Assembly: GCF_002117485.1 (NCBI RefSeq)
Contig: NZ_CP021031.1
Coordinates: 186,001-250,000 of the forward strand
Direction: 5' to 3'
Length of the DNA stretch: 64,000 bases
Source of the DNA: Rhizobium sp. NXC14
GTDB taxonomy: Bacteria; Pseudomonadota; Alphaproteobacteria; Rhizobiales; Rhizobiaceae
Positions within the stretch are counted from its first letter, which is position 1. Each line of letters begins with the position of its first letter. Under the pieces are notes generated by a model. That model worked only from the letters and a program-made list of their open reading frames with translations, had not been told where the DNA came from and did not search any database. The position numbers and the translations under genes were made by a program. Positions 51,331 through 60,694 of this stretch are shown in pieces.

Positions 51331-51801
51331 CTATTTAAAGCTATGGCTCTCTTCGCCCTCCTGATCCGCTCGCATGAGGTAGGCATCGAGGCGCTTGCGC
51401 GTCAAATTTGGAAGCTTAGTTGTTCTAATAACGTCGAGGTTGTCGAGGTTATCCCCGACCTCAATGAGGGCCACCATTCCCATCGCTGCATGCGGCGCAC
51501 ACCTTACAACGTATGCACCTGGAACGTCGAATTTTACCCGATATTCTTCGTTCGCTTTGGATTTGAACTCGGCGGCCCCTTCGGGGATCAGGCCTTTGAA
51601 TGTTTCGACATTGTGGCCCTTGTCAACGGGAATGAAGGTGACGTTGTCGCCCGGTGCGATTTTCACGAAACCTGGTTCGAAGACCATTGCGCCGTCTGAG
51701 CCTTTGTTGAGCATCCGGATCTGGTGATCCGCCGCCATGAGTTGCGCCGCCGAAAAGGCCAGGGCTGCCGTTGTAACGATCGGACCGGTTTTAAAACGCA
51801 T
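51331..51801 (-). CDS. Pseudoazurin, periplasmic blue copper protein
   Basis: This 156-residue cupredoxin has a signal peptide (about 23 residues, ending AQLMA-ADHQ) and the four copper ligands His63, Cys101, His104 and Met109 (HNVETFKG; YVVRCAPHAAMGM). Pseudoazurin carries electrons in the periplasm to denitrification enzymes or oxidases. AGGAGATAAG precedes the start. A TTGA-N6-TCAA box about 240 bp upstream suggests FNR/FixK control. No nir genes are seen; it lies beside broken fixI and fixS. The C-terminal tail (after TRKRLDAYLM) is slightly longer than usual. Confidence 0.9.
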   Translation of the reverse strand: MRFKTGPIVTTAALAFSAAQLMAADHQIRMLNKGSDGAMVFEPGFVKIAPGDNVTFIPVDKGHNVETFKGLIPEGAAEFKSKANEEYRVKFDVPGAYVVRCAPHAAMGMVALIEVGDNLDNLDVIRTTKLPNLTRKRLDAYLMRADQEGEESHSFK

Positions 51802-52037
51802 TTCTTATCTCCTGCTTATTCTTTGAGATTGAGCAATTCCGTTTCATATTCTGGAGTCGGGCTGCACGTGGGCATCCTTGCTGATTTGTCCTTTGAAATG
51901 AGGTGTCCATGCACCTGCACCGGGTCGCCCAGTCGACGAGGGTGTTGGGCACGGCGACCGTCACGCAACAAGCCAGCAGCTTGCAAGGCGCAACTGTCTT
52001 CGAGCAAGCAGCACAGCGGGAAAACCCCGAGCGATCA

Positions 52038-52051
52038 TTGACATAGATCAA
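52038..52051. promoter_or_regulatory. FNR/FixK-type anaerobox
   Basis: TTGACATAGATCAA matches TTGA-N6-TCAA. It lies between pseudoazurin and the fixI remnant and could activate the pseudoazurin gene at low oxygen, although the distance to its start is about 240 bp. Confidence 0.6.
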
Positions 52052-52107
52052 TGATTTATTGCCCTGCCCGTGCGAACTGTTTCTGAAAGTGGCAAGAAAA
52101 AACGGCC

Positions 52108-52466
52108 GTCGACGCGCCGGCACTGGCGCCAGCGCATGTTTCTATGGCTCCGCTACCGCCTCCGACATTGGCCGCCAGGCGGCAGACCTCGTCTTCCTGA
52201 GCGACGGTCTCGATGCTATTCCCGAAGCCGTTCTCGTCGCTCGAACGTCGGCAACCTTGATCCGCCAGAATTTCACGCGTGCCTTCGGCTACAACGTACT
52301 GGCCGTCCCTCTCGCTATCGCCGGTTACGCAACACCGCTTATCGCCGCTTTGGCGATGTCAACGTCTTAGCTCATTGTGGTGACCAACGCTGCGGCTCAT
52401 CGGTTGGAGCCGGCCGAGAAAAAATTTGATGTCGAGGATTTTACCTCGTTGACGGAGGTCTCGCTA
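52108..52466 (+). pseudogene. fixI 3' remnant (copper P-type ATPase)
   Basis: Frames joined near 52150 give [15 protein letters not shown] and then [72 protein letters not shown], which is the C-terminal segment of FixI. An in-frame TAG follows, then LIVVTNAAAHRLEPAEKKF.. up to a stop at about 52471. Most of the gene, including the ATPase domain, is missing. FixI imports copper for the cbb3 oxidase; this copy is dead. Confidence 0.8.
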
Positions 52467-52468
52467 CC

Positions 52469-52702
52469 ATGAACATGCTCGTCTATCTCATTCCGCTCGC
52501 ATTATTCATGGGCGCGCTTGGGCTCAATGCTTTTCTGTGGTCGCTAAAGAGCAGGCAGTACGGGTCGTGTCCGTTCCGCACGCGGCCGCGCCGTCATATC
52601 TTCGCAGACAGAGCTCTTGGGACGTCCGTCAAAAGTGGCGTGCTGTACGACGAACTGCACCCGCCGGCTGAGATACGGTGTCCGCCTGAAAGCGGCCGGT
52701 GA
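52469..52702 (+). pseudogene. fixS, altered C-terminus
   Basis: The start overlaps the fixI end and reads MNMLVYLIPLALFMGALGLNAFLWSLKSRQY, the single-helix FixS protein of cbb3 oxidase assembly. The usual acidic tail (DDLDGAAWR) is replaced by an unrelated Arg/Pro-rich stretch (GSCPFRTRPRRHIF..) up to 52702, so the gene was truncated by a deletion. The helix may still be made. Confidence 0.7.
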
Positions 52703-52861
52703 TGGGCCTCGTTGGCGACATAAACTTCACGCTCGCGAAGCTAGCCAGTTGCCGCCAGCCATCGGGATCACCTGTGGCCTCTGCCTGACCACGTCACTCG
52801 CAAGCTCGCGGCCTGCAACTGGCAAAATAGAAAAGCTGCAACAGCAACCGACGTACTGGGC

Positions 52862-53947
52862 TCAGCGCTCTTCCTTCCACAGCATATTCGGTAACGAGCC
52901 CGGCAGATCGAGGTGTTCGGGAAAATCGGGAAACCGGATTAGATCATTGCCTCGCATGAAGATGGCAATATCAGCTTCAGGGTCCCTCCCTATGTAATAT
53001 TCTCGTCTGACTTTTCCGCGACTCGAGTCGAATACGAAGCGTGTCGAATTTATCCATGATGGCGAAATGAGGCTAAGCTGATCAGCGATTTGCCAGACGC
53101 GGCTCAGGCGCACACGAAATGCGGCAGAGAAGAAGATCGGATCAGGAATAAAGATTGAAAGATTGCGCACGCCCACCTCGTCTAGAATTTCCAGCAGACG
53201 GTAGAGGACCATAGGATGATCGTTAATGTTGCGCAGCAATGGAAATTGGTTGTATAGCCTGACGTTCTTCTCTCGAAGCTCCGAGATTTTTTCAGCCACC
53301 ACCTCGCAGAGTTCGTATGGGTGCGCGATGTGAAAAACGACGCGGACATTGTGCTTGGCCAGCAGAACCATCTTTTCCGCTGTAAAAGCACGCGGCTCAT
53401 ATACTATGGCTCTAGTATGAATTCGAATAGATTTCACTGTGGATACAGATGAAATTCCTTCGAGGATCGATTCTAGCCGAGGTCCAGGTATCGTCAGCGG
53501 ATCACCACCCGATAAAATAACTTCCGTAACACTCGCATTGGCCCTAAGCAAATCGAGTAGTTGGCTGAGATTTTCGTTTTCCATCTCGGAGCCGCCTGCT
53601 ACCGCACTTCCTGCGAGCATACTCGTACGAAAGCAGTACTGGCAGTGTCCGAAGCAGCGCGAAGTCGCCATGAAAAGAACTCGGTTCGCGTACTTCATTA
53701 TCGTGCCGGTGTGGCCAAGTGTATTCGACCTGTCGCCTACAAAATCATCGACCTCGATGGGGGATCGTAGTGAAATTTTGTCTTCCGAAGGGAATGCGAC
53801 TCGGCAAAGCGGCCCCGGTTCACCCAACGCACTGGCTTCGGCTTCTATTTTCGTTTTGTAGAATGGTGTTACCTTGATAGGCAATAGGCCTTCATTGAAG
53901 GCGATCTCGCTGTATTCTTTGTCGAGTTTGTGTTTCATTCGAACCAC
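52862..53947 (-). CDS. KamA-like radical SAM enzyme (lysine 2,3-aminomutase family)
   Basis: This 361-residue protein has the radical SAM cluster motif C-x3-C-x2-C (Cys98, 102, 105 in SRCFGHCQYCFR), the SGGDPL motif, and a C-terminal lysine K312 in FVFDSSRGKVRR, aligning with the PLP lysine of lysine 2,3-aminomutase (usual context AxGGGGK). It is shorter than classic KamA and lacks the glycine run, so the amino acid substrate may differ. It overlaps the end of the permease gene by 13 bases, making a three-gene operon. It would move an amino group from C2 to C3 of lysine or a relative, giving a beta-amino acid. Confidence 0.82.
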   Translation of the reverse strand: MVRMKHKLDKEYSEIAFNEGLLPIKVTPFYKTKIEAEASALGEPGPLCRVAFPSEDKISLRSPIEVDDFVGDRSNTLGHTGTIMKYANRVLFMATSRCFGHCQYCFRTSMLAGSAVAGGSEMENENLSQLLDLLRANASVTEVILSGGDPLTIPGPRLESILEGISSVSTVKSIRIHTRAIVYEPRAFTAEKMVLLAKHNVRVVFHIAHPYELCEVVAEKISELREKNVRLYNQFPLLRNINDHPMVLYRLLEILDEVGVRNLSIFIPDPIFFSAAFRVRLSRVWQIADQLSLISPSWINSTRFVFDSSRGKVRREYYIGRDPEADIAIFMRGNDLIRFPDFPEHLDLPGSLPNMLWKEER

Positions 53948-55176
53948 TCACCCCGGCTAATTCGATCAAGCCAATAAGCCAATAGAGCAATGATCGCGAT
54001 GTATAAGAGAGATGAAACAACACTCATCATAATCGCTAAAGAAGGGACTATAATCAGCGTAGCCAGCAGCGAGGAAATCTGTGTCTGGAGTAGTTTAACT
54101 AACGCAAGGGCCGATAATATGTATATGGCAAGAAAGTTCATTCCCGCCAAACTGAACATAACTTCGATATTAAGAACGCCTATTCGATCGCATGCCAGCA
54201 CGAGGAGGAGGGCGGCCGTGACGACATAGACACTGTTGCGAGGCTCAACGTTGAGGTTTGCAGGGAGGAAATTCCTCCTCGAAAGATACGCAACAAGCCG
54301 CGAGACTGCCATAACTGACCCGAAGAGATTGGCGGCGATCAGTGAAACACCTATTAGGGGAACCAGCCAGATCGGGGCAGATGGCAAGACTTGGAAGCCA
54401 ACTTCATACATCGGCGTATTGTAATTCGCCCTGATCTCCGCCAATTGCACAATCGCTGCAGAAGCAACATACACGCCGCAGACCACGATGAATGCAAAGA
54501 ACATCGCTCGCCCGAAGTTCACTTTTGGCTCTCGAAAATCCTCTGACAAGTGGCAGGCGATGTCCCAGCCGGTGAATGAAAAGAAAATCAGCGGAACCTG
54601 GCTGGCGATTGCCGAGAAATTTGAGGGTGGATCGAACCGCACGTCTTTGTCCCATGTTTCGAGCACAAGAAAAACCAAAAGCATAGCCAACAATATAAAC
54701 AATGAACTTCCACCGACAAGGTTTACGACACTGCGAAGTGTCCCGCCACTCGAGCAGGCGAAACCTGCGGCAAGTAAGATAAGAAGCGCAGCGAAGACGT
54801 GAATATCCACGCCGAGATGAGTTGTCTTCTCCAAATAGCTTGCCCCCACGATGGCGATCGAAGGCAAGCCCAATACAGTCGCGCCCAGAAATAGTAGCGA
54901 CACGAACAGCTCTGCATATTGGCCGAACGCAAGTTTGGCATAATATGCAACGCCACCGGCGCTCGGATGCGTACCAGCCAGAATGATCATGGTGAGAAGG
55001 ATTGGCGTGCAGAGCGCTGCGCAACCGATCCAGGCATAGATGCTGTCTCTCCCAATTTTCTCGTATACTAGACCGGGAAGAACAAGAATCCCTGAGCCAA
55101 GTATTACCGAAATTATCAGAAGCATACCTGTTACGACGCCAAGATGGCCTTCGGTATCGTCTTTTCGGTCACTCAC
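53935..55176 (-). CDS. APC-family amino acid permease
   Basis: This 413-residue inner-membrane protein has about 12 helices. The N-terminal MLLIISVILGSGILVLPGLVYEKIG has the GSGIL unwound-helix motif of APC transporters that binds the amino acid backbone. FTGWDIACHLSEDFREPKVNFGRA is the helix-6 and following signature. It is coupled to the kamA-like gene (13-base overlap) and lies 68 bp after the YqcI-like gene. It is AT-rich compared with nif and nod genes. It probably imports or exports the substrate or product of the aminomutase. Confidence 0.88.
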   Translation of the reverse strand: MSDRKDDTEGHLGVVTGMLLIISVILGSGILVLPGLVYEKIGRDSIYAWIGCAALCTPILLTMIILAGTHPSAGGVAYYAKLAFGQYAELFVSLLFLGATVLGLPSIAIVGASYLEKTTHLGVDIHVFAALLILLAAGFACSSGGTLRSVVNLVGGSSLFILLAMLLVFLVLETWDKDVRFDPPSNFSAIASQVPLIFFSFTGWDIACHLSEDFREPKVNFGRAMFFAFIVVCGVYVASAAIVQLAEIRANYNTPMYEVGFQVLPSAPIWLVPLIGVSLIAANLFGSVMAVSRLVAYLSRRNFLPANLNVEPRNSVYVVTAALLLVLACDRIGVLNIEVMFSLAGMNFLAIYILSALALVKLLQTQISSLLATLIIVPSLAIMMSVVSSLLYIAIIALLAYWLDRISRGEWFE

Positions 55177-55244
55177 AAATGCCTCCGAGGGAGTTGATAT
55201 TTTGAAAGAGGAGTTTGGAAAGTAACTGACATTAATGCGTCACA

Positions 55245-56159
55245 CTACTTGAAGCGCAATGGGCACTTTAAGGGTGGTGAATCATTATTGTCAGGGATCA
55301 TGTATTGCGGCCACTGGGCTTCTCTTAGGAGGTATGACCCGAGCAAGGCGCTGTGGGGGACATCGTCGTAGAGGTCGATGTTGTTCCTAATGGTTTTGGT
55401 GACGCGCCTGCCTTTCGCATCATCCGGCGCGGCGATGTCGAAAATCTTACGCGGGTTGATAACGAAAGCTAAGCCATCGCCTAAGTTTCTGCTTCTCCGG
55501 TTAACATGCGCCGGATGGCTGACATTCACGAAGAGTTCACAACCTTGAAAGCACATGGTCCACGTATGGTGGTCGGGATCCTTGGACACGTTTGTTGGCC
55601 AAGCCTCCTGATCGACGTCGAGCAGAAACTGCATCGCTTCGATGAATACCTGTTGGAACTGATCGGCTGTCGTGAATATGGCTACCGGCTCGAAGAGCAC
55701 CAGCAGAGGCCGGTGCCTGCTCACGTGGAGGGATTTGACATCAACTTGATCGATGTACGACCGCAAATCATTGGCAAGAACGTGAAAATCATACTTGGAT
55801 ATGTCGACATTGTACGGCACGAGCAGAAAGCGCACGTTGCCACTTCTGACAGAATTGTGTCCAAATATGCACGGGAATCCATCGCGCGTCCCTGGATCAT
55901 TTTTGAACTTGGATAGTACATGAGACGTTGCAGCGTGACCCCAATTGAATGACGCGGGAAGGTTAGTGCATTCGGCTTGTTCAATAAGCATTTGCTCTCT
56001 CCCGTTAATGATTAGACCGAGCGTGAAATTTTGTGGTGGCACCAGAAGCGCGCCAGCGCGGTCCGGGCCGCTATCCTCGTATGTTGGCGGATCGGGTGGG
56101 AGCATTGCTGCCACGTTTTGGTATCCGGCCTGCGGATTGGCGAGCAAGCATCGTGCCAA
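55245..56159 (-). CDS. YqcI/YcgG-family protein, possible heme N-oxygenase
   Basis: This 304-residue protein is of the YqcI/YcgG family: FPCIFGHNSVRSGNVRFLLVPYNVD (about residues 94-118), LLVLFEPVAIFTTADQFQQVFIEAMQFL, HTWTMCFQGCELFVNVSHPAHVNRRSRNLGDGLAFVINPR. At least one member, GntA, is a heme-dependent N-hydroxylase acting on a guanidino amino acid. Here it is the first gene of an operon with an APC permease and a KamA-like aminomutase, so an N-hydroxylated amine or beta-amino acid product is a reasonable inference. The first ~40 residues (MARCLLANPQAGYQN..) are variable, and a start further in is possible. Confidence 0.78.
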   Translation of the reverse strand: MARCLLANPQAGYQNVAAMLPPDPPTYEDSGPDRAGALLVPPQNFTLGLIINGREQMLIEQAECTNLPASFNWGHAATSHVLSKFKNDPGTRDGFPCIFGHNSVRSGNVRFLLVPYNVDISKYDFHVLANDLRSYIDQVDVKSLHVSRHRPLLVLFEPVAIFTTADQFQQVFIEAMQFLLDVDQEAWPTNVSKDPDHHTWTMCFQGCELFVNVSHPAHVNRRSRNLGDGLAFVINPRKIFDIAAPDDAKGRRVTKTIRNNIDLYDDVPHSALLGSYLLREAQWPQYMIPDNNDSPPLKCPLRFK

Positions 56160-57100
56160 AGGAAATCAAATTGCCTAGCAAGGGTGTGGCGACTGATGCA
56201 GTTTGTATTTTACCCGGCGGTTTCGAATTTCAGGGTATCTATCCTTCGCAAATTGGCGGGCGAGGAAGGAGGCCGGGTATGGTCTCGCGCGTGAATCGGC
56301 CCATAGCTTGTCTAAAGCAGATCCTGACGACCGATGAATCGAGGTTCAACGCACCTTCGAACCCCCAGCGAGCAAGCGCACCAGGGCTCGGAGGCGGTTT
56401 TTCCTCATAAATCGATTGCCCATGACTCAGACATCTGCGCCCCTTGGGTGGAGTCGTATTGCGCGCGCGCCATTTCAATAGCGTAATCAGTAAACCCTCC
56501 ACATCCCGTGGGCATGGCTCGCTGGTCTCTGACCTTCTTAGCGGTGTTGGTCTTGCTCAATGCGCAGCACCGCGGGTCTTCCGTGGGACTTGGCGCCCGC
56601 ACCGCATGGCACCGCTTCACTTATGTTCCGTTGGCGGGCTCGCAATTAGTGAGGGAGGCGGAGTTTCGGAGATCAAATTGGCGTGCGCGGATTACCAGAG
56701 CGATAACCGATAAGGCTCCCTTGACGAGCAGCCTGAGGCGATGACGGGGCCGTCCGAGCTAGCCAAATGGGATATGAGTAGACACCGAAGTGGATCGTAT
56801 TCGCAAGGGTGATCGATATCGCCGTCAGATACAACTGAAGCCCTGACGAGCAGCAAAATGTTAATTTTGGTGAAAATTCAATGTAATTGTTGATTGGTTG
56901 CGGTTGTCTCCAGATTTGAGAGACCGGCCGATTTTCCCTGCATTGCTGAAGCAATTTGGCTAAGTCCTCAAAAATTTGCTATAGCGTCAAAAGATACCCG
57001 AAAAGGTATAGAAGCAGCTGATGTGTGGCGGTGACAATTGGTTCAAATCGGTTCAAGCTGGTGCACACCTAGCACGAGTGGCAGAGAAAAGGGACGGGCG
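56160..57100. other. Long gene-poor stretch
   Basis: About 940 bases upstream of the YqcI operon and of the HTH gene. No nod box, NifA site or anaerobox was found. A minus-strand frame at 56239-56500 has no recognised domain. Confidence 0.45.
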
Positions 57101-57580
57101 GTGACGGAAGATCTAGCAAGCTACAGACGTTCAAGAGGCCTCGTCAGCACCACCGATCCTGAGGTTGACAAGCCGATTTATCGAAAGCCGGGTTTCGATG
57201 GCAAAATTACAACATTGGGGGATATGGAGGAATTGATCAGCGCATTTCTGAAGAAGATGCGCGAAGCTCGAGGCCTGTCTCGCGCCGACATTGCCCCGAT
57301 GCTTGGTCTTTCCATACCTGTATACGGACGCTACGAGCGGGCATTTTCCAAAATGACTGTCACCCGGATGATCCATCTGTGTGAGATTCTCGGTTTTATG
57401 CCTATCGATATGATCTTTGAAGTTGCGCCCCACCTTTGGGGCCGCACATCAGAGGAAGCCGAGGATTGTCGAACCTTGGCTCGGATTCTAAGAAGCCTTC
57501 CGAGCGACACGAGGCGCGATCTTATTCGGCTCTTGCAGCGAATGATCCCTGCTGACAACGAGAGCGAAAGAGGGCTGTGA
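57101..57580 (+). CDS. HTH (Cro/C1-type) regulator beside repC, copy 1
   Basis: This 159-residue protein (GTG 57101) has an XRE helix-turn-helix at about residues 45-95 (MREARGLSRADIAPMLGLSIPVYGRYERAFSKMTVTRMIHLCEIL). It shares an N-terminal block, DPEVDKPIYRKPGFDGKI, with the regulator at 60695-61228 (DPGIDKPVYRKPFDGRI), and the HTH continues with PHLWGRT / PHLWGET in both. The two paralogues flank repC. The upstream frame to 57038 lacks a good start. Regulation of replication or conjugation is possible; the target is unknown. Confidence 0.75.
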   Translation: MTEDLASYRRSRGLVSTTDPEVDKPIYRKPGFDGKITTLGDMEELISAFLKKMREARGLSRADIAPMLGLSIPVYGRYERAFSKMTVTRMIHLCEILGFMPIDMIFEVAPHLWGRTSEEAEDCRTLARILRSLPSDTRRDLIRLLQRMIPADNESERGL

Positions 57581-57740
57581 CGAAGCAGGGTTGATTCAGC
57601 CAGGTCATATGGAGCTGTCGGTCGACAGCCGGCAGTACTGATCTTTGCTCGATGTCACAGCCCACGTGTCTTCGTCGGTTGCCTCAATCGACACCCACTA
57701 CCTCACAAGCCCAAGCCTTAAACCTGTGAATTTCGTCTGA

Positions 57741-59147
57741 TCACCCCGCGCCGGTGACCAGAAACCCTGATGCCGGTGGTTGTCGCCGATCTCTCTGGTT
57801 CTGCCTGCGGAGATTATCGCCGGTGGAAGGAAATATACGAGAAAGATGCGGCGAACGCAGTTGTGTGTCCGATCTCGCGACGCTCTGCTCTTCGGAATTG
57901 CGGCCAGCGAGTCCGAAAACAGACCGCGCAAGGTAAAGTTTGCCGACGGCCGCTCGCTCAGTCATTGCCCGCAAATAACCGCTTGGCGAGCTGACCTCCT
58001 GGCGATTTGTTTTTTCTAAGGTAATCGCTACTGCCACGGCGGCTTGTGGCTCACCCATCTTCTCGATAGCGCCGCGACGGGCGTCCTCTGAGATACCGGT
58101 GCAGCGGCACAACACCGGTGTCAGCCGGACAAGATCCGCCCAGGTGTTTGGTTTGTATCCGAGTTCCCTAAGCGCCGGCGCTGCGCGCAAGACATCTCGA
58201 AGAGAAACCAGCGCTTGCCGGTGATTGCGCTTGTTGACTGAGTTCTGCCAGTCTGGCCTGCTTTCTTCAAACGCACCTTTACTGGAGCCAGCTTTCGAGA
58301 ACCTAGGTCGTTCGGGGCGAGCCAAACTTTGCTCATCTTCACTACATTTAGATTGATAGGGGAGTGTAATCTGTTTGTGAATGCCGTTTTCGGCATACAC
58401 GCATGGCGATTTCTCAGCGCCGAGCTCACCTTGATATTTAGGAGTCAGCTGCATCAGCCGGTCAATGGTCCACTCAAGCAGGAACGTAGCGCGGCGCAGC
58501 AACTCGCTTGGCGCCTTAGCAGGTACTTTCACGTAAGTGCTGATACGCTCGATGCGACCGGCGACGCGTTGGCGCTCTGCAGCGCCAAGATGAGCAGCAA
58601 CAGCCAGGGCATAACGGGTATTGCGCAACGCTCCTCGATAGCGCCGAAGCGCGGCTTCAGCTGCCTTCTTTTCCGCACGGGCCTGTCTCACGAGCTCAAG
58701 AAGCTCCGCATAACGCACGATCAGAATTCGAAGATCAACTCCGCACGCATCCGTTATGTCGCCATCAGCGTTTCGGATCGGATATCGTTTGTAATTCCCG
58801 CTGTCCTGCGTCGTTATCAAACCAGCATCGAATAGACGGGAGAGCATTCGGCTAACCCGACCGACTGAACGGCCGATCTCAAAGGCCAATTGCCTGTTCG
58901 ACTTGAACACAATAGGTCGTCCAGACTCATTGAAAGACTCGGGGGGAGCGGTGTTGACCAATGCCAGTAAAAGATGGCTTTCCGTCGCGTTTATCACTCC
59001 TGTGCAGGTCAGATTTTGAACAAGTACTGCCAGTTGAGCGCGTGTCACTGTTCCGATTTCTGCCGATTGCGCGCGTCGGCAGAATTCGATTCGTTGTGGC
59101 GTTATCCTGCGGCCTATCGGTCGTCGATAGCTGATGATATCTTCCAT
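57741..59147 (-). CDS. repC: RepC plasmid replication initiator (solitary)
   Basis: This 468-residue protein is of the RepC family of Rhizobiales. N-terminal winged helix (about residues 30-130) includes ATESHLLLALVNTAPPESFNESGRPIVFKSNRQLAFEIGRSVGRVSRMLSRLFDAGLITTQDSGNYKRYPIRN, and the C-terminal part has GYKPNTWADLVRLTPVLCRCTGISEDARRGAIEKMG and SPSGYLRAMTERAAVGKLYLARSVFGLAG, as usual. About 40 residues after this are extra and may be run-on from an altered end. No repA or repB precedes it, so it is a repC-only unit; in such units the origin lies within repC. It may be a second replicon besides a repABC outside the window. Confidence 0.88.
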   Translation of the reverse strand: MEDIISYRRPIGRRITPQRIEFCRRAQSAEIGTVTRAQLAVLVQNLTCTGVINATESHLLLALVNTAPPESFNESGRPIVFKSNRQLAFEIGRSVGRVSRMLSRLFDAGLITTQDSGNYKRYPIRNADGDITDACGVDLRILIVRYAELLELVRQARAEKKAAEAALRRYRGALRNTRYALAVAAHLGAAERQRVAGRIERISTYVKVPAKAPSELLRRATFLLEWTIDRLMQLTPKYQGELGAEKSPCVYAENGIHKQITLPYQSKCSEDEQSLARPERPRFSKAGSSKGAFEESRPDWQNSVNKRNHRQALVSLRDVLRAAPALRELGYKPNTWADLVRLTPVLCRCTGISEDARRGAIEKMGEPQAAVAVAITLEKTNRQEVSSPSGYLRAMTERAAVGKLYLARSVFGLAGRNSEEQSVARSDTQLRSPHLSRIFPSTGDNLRRQNQRDRRQPPASGFLVTGAG

Positions 59148-59819
59148 GCCCTCGTCTCCGTAGAGGACCAGGTAAAGCTCCGCCGTTCACCGAGATGGTG
59201 TTTTCTGTTGACAAGGAAGGATGGATCTGCGAGAAAGGTTTTGGCTAAATTATTCTCTTACAGACCCGCTTCCGGATTTCTTCGGGAGCGGTTTTTCTTT
59301 TTCTGGTCGTTTCGTCATCTCCGTTTCAAGTCCGACTTCTGTGTCGGAACCGTTCTATAGAACACGAGAAAACATATCTCGGCAAAGCAATTTGGCGCAA
59401 AATGCGAGCTAGTAAGAGCGCAGCCCGCCGCCACCGTTCGATCTGCTGCTTATTATATATTGGATTCACAAAGTATTTTGACTTGGCGGTGCTTGTGCAA
59501 GGCGCAAGCGACGATCCAATTTGGCTTGTACTCGACGAGGGGGCGTGCCGGGCCCTGGAAGCCCACGGAAAGCGTCGATGACCATCGAGGCGTAGCAAAC
59601 AACGTTCGCGCTGTGGTCCGAGCCAAGTGGTTGGATGGCTTTGCTTGGCGTCAGTTCTTCAAGCCAGGCAATTTTACGGTGCCCGCCCCGAGGCATGTAC
59701 GGAGAAGGCGTGCAGAGTTCCAAATGTCGCTCTATCGAGCCACGGGTAAGGCGAGGGTAGAGCAGTTCGTTAATCATCGCTCTTGTCCGACGCTGTAGTT
59801 GCCGTGACTGAAACAAATT
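59148..59819. other. Region upstream of repC
   Basis: About 670 bases with no clear gene. The stretch just upstream of repC would hold its promoter and any antisense RNA, but I could not identify them. Confidence 0.4.
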
Positions 59820-60400
59820 TCGGCTGACATCGAACGGCGGCTTCGATATGACAAGCCGCTGTGCCCTCTCGTTGCCGATCAAGCGATCGAACGAGCCTTT
59901 GCTCAGGTGGCACGCGATGTTGGGTTGCGAACGGTGGGTGAGATTGCAAAACCGGCGCCGACACCCGAATTGCAGGCTGTCAGGCTGTTGCTCTGGTTGT
60001 GCTCGGCATTGATGAGCTGATGCTCTCAGGCCAGCGTCGATGTACCCTGACAAACGTGGTGAACGCAGCATACTCTGTCTTATGACGAGCATGGATTGGT
60101 AGGCACGGGGGGGCTCCAAGCTCTGCCCTATCTAGAGAGGGTGCGCATCGTGACGACACAAATGCATGTCCCATACAAGCTTGCGGCCCACGCGACCCCC
60201 AAATGCCAAAATCGTCGTGGACAAATGGCATATTCAGCTCAGCGTAAGCAGCAATTTGGCAGTCTACCTGGATTCGATCAGTCAATATGTGGCAACACGG
60301 CGGTCATCGTGGCATCACGTCCAACAGGCACCGGACGCAGTCGTCGATGAGTGTCCGAGAATAGAAAGTGCTCCATGTGGTACATCAAGATTGCCGTCAT
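59820..60400 (+). pseudogene. ISL3-family transposase remnant
   Basis: Pieces in three frames follow the ISL3 transposase order: VLGIDELMLSGQRRCTLTNVVN (about 59990-60065), LERVRIVTTQMHVPYKLAAHATP (about 60130-60200; usual AMDMHVPYKLA) and VVDKWHIQLSVSSNLAVYLDSI (about 60210-60270). Flanking text is eroded and both ends are lost. There are several frameshifts and stops. Confidence 0.7.
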
Positions 60401-60694
60401 GCGTCGGACATCCGCGGTTGGAATGAGTGAACTGCAACAACGACTCTCACTTAGCCCCACAGATGCGTTGGTATCCAATTTGGCGCAAGTCGTTAATCTG
60501 CGCACGATGTAATCTCGCTGCGACAGGCAGTTATGCAATTGATAAATAACGTAGAATCAGCGAATCGATACAAAGTCAGCGAGGTTCCGACCGACTGAAA
60601 TGCGCCAAAGATGATCTAAAACCTGATATTGATGGTTCCAAGCACCTCACTTTTTCGTATAAAGAGCTTCACAGCATTAACCTCAGTCGGAGCA

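Noticed and set aside
59466..60119. A 217-codon minus-strand open frame
   Set aside because: It runs antisense through the ISL3-type remnant and has no recognisable domain.
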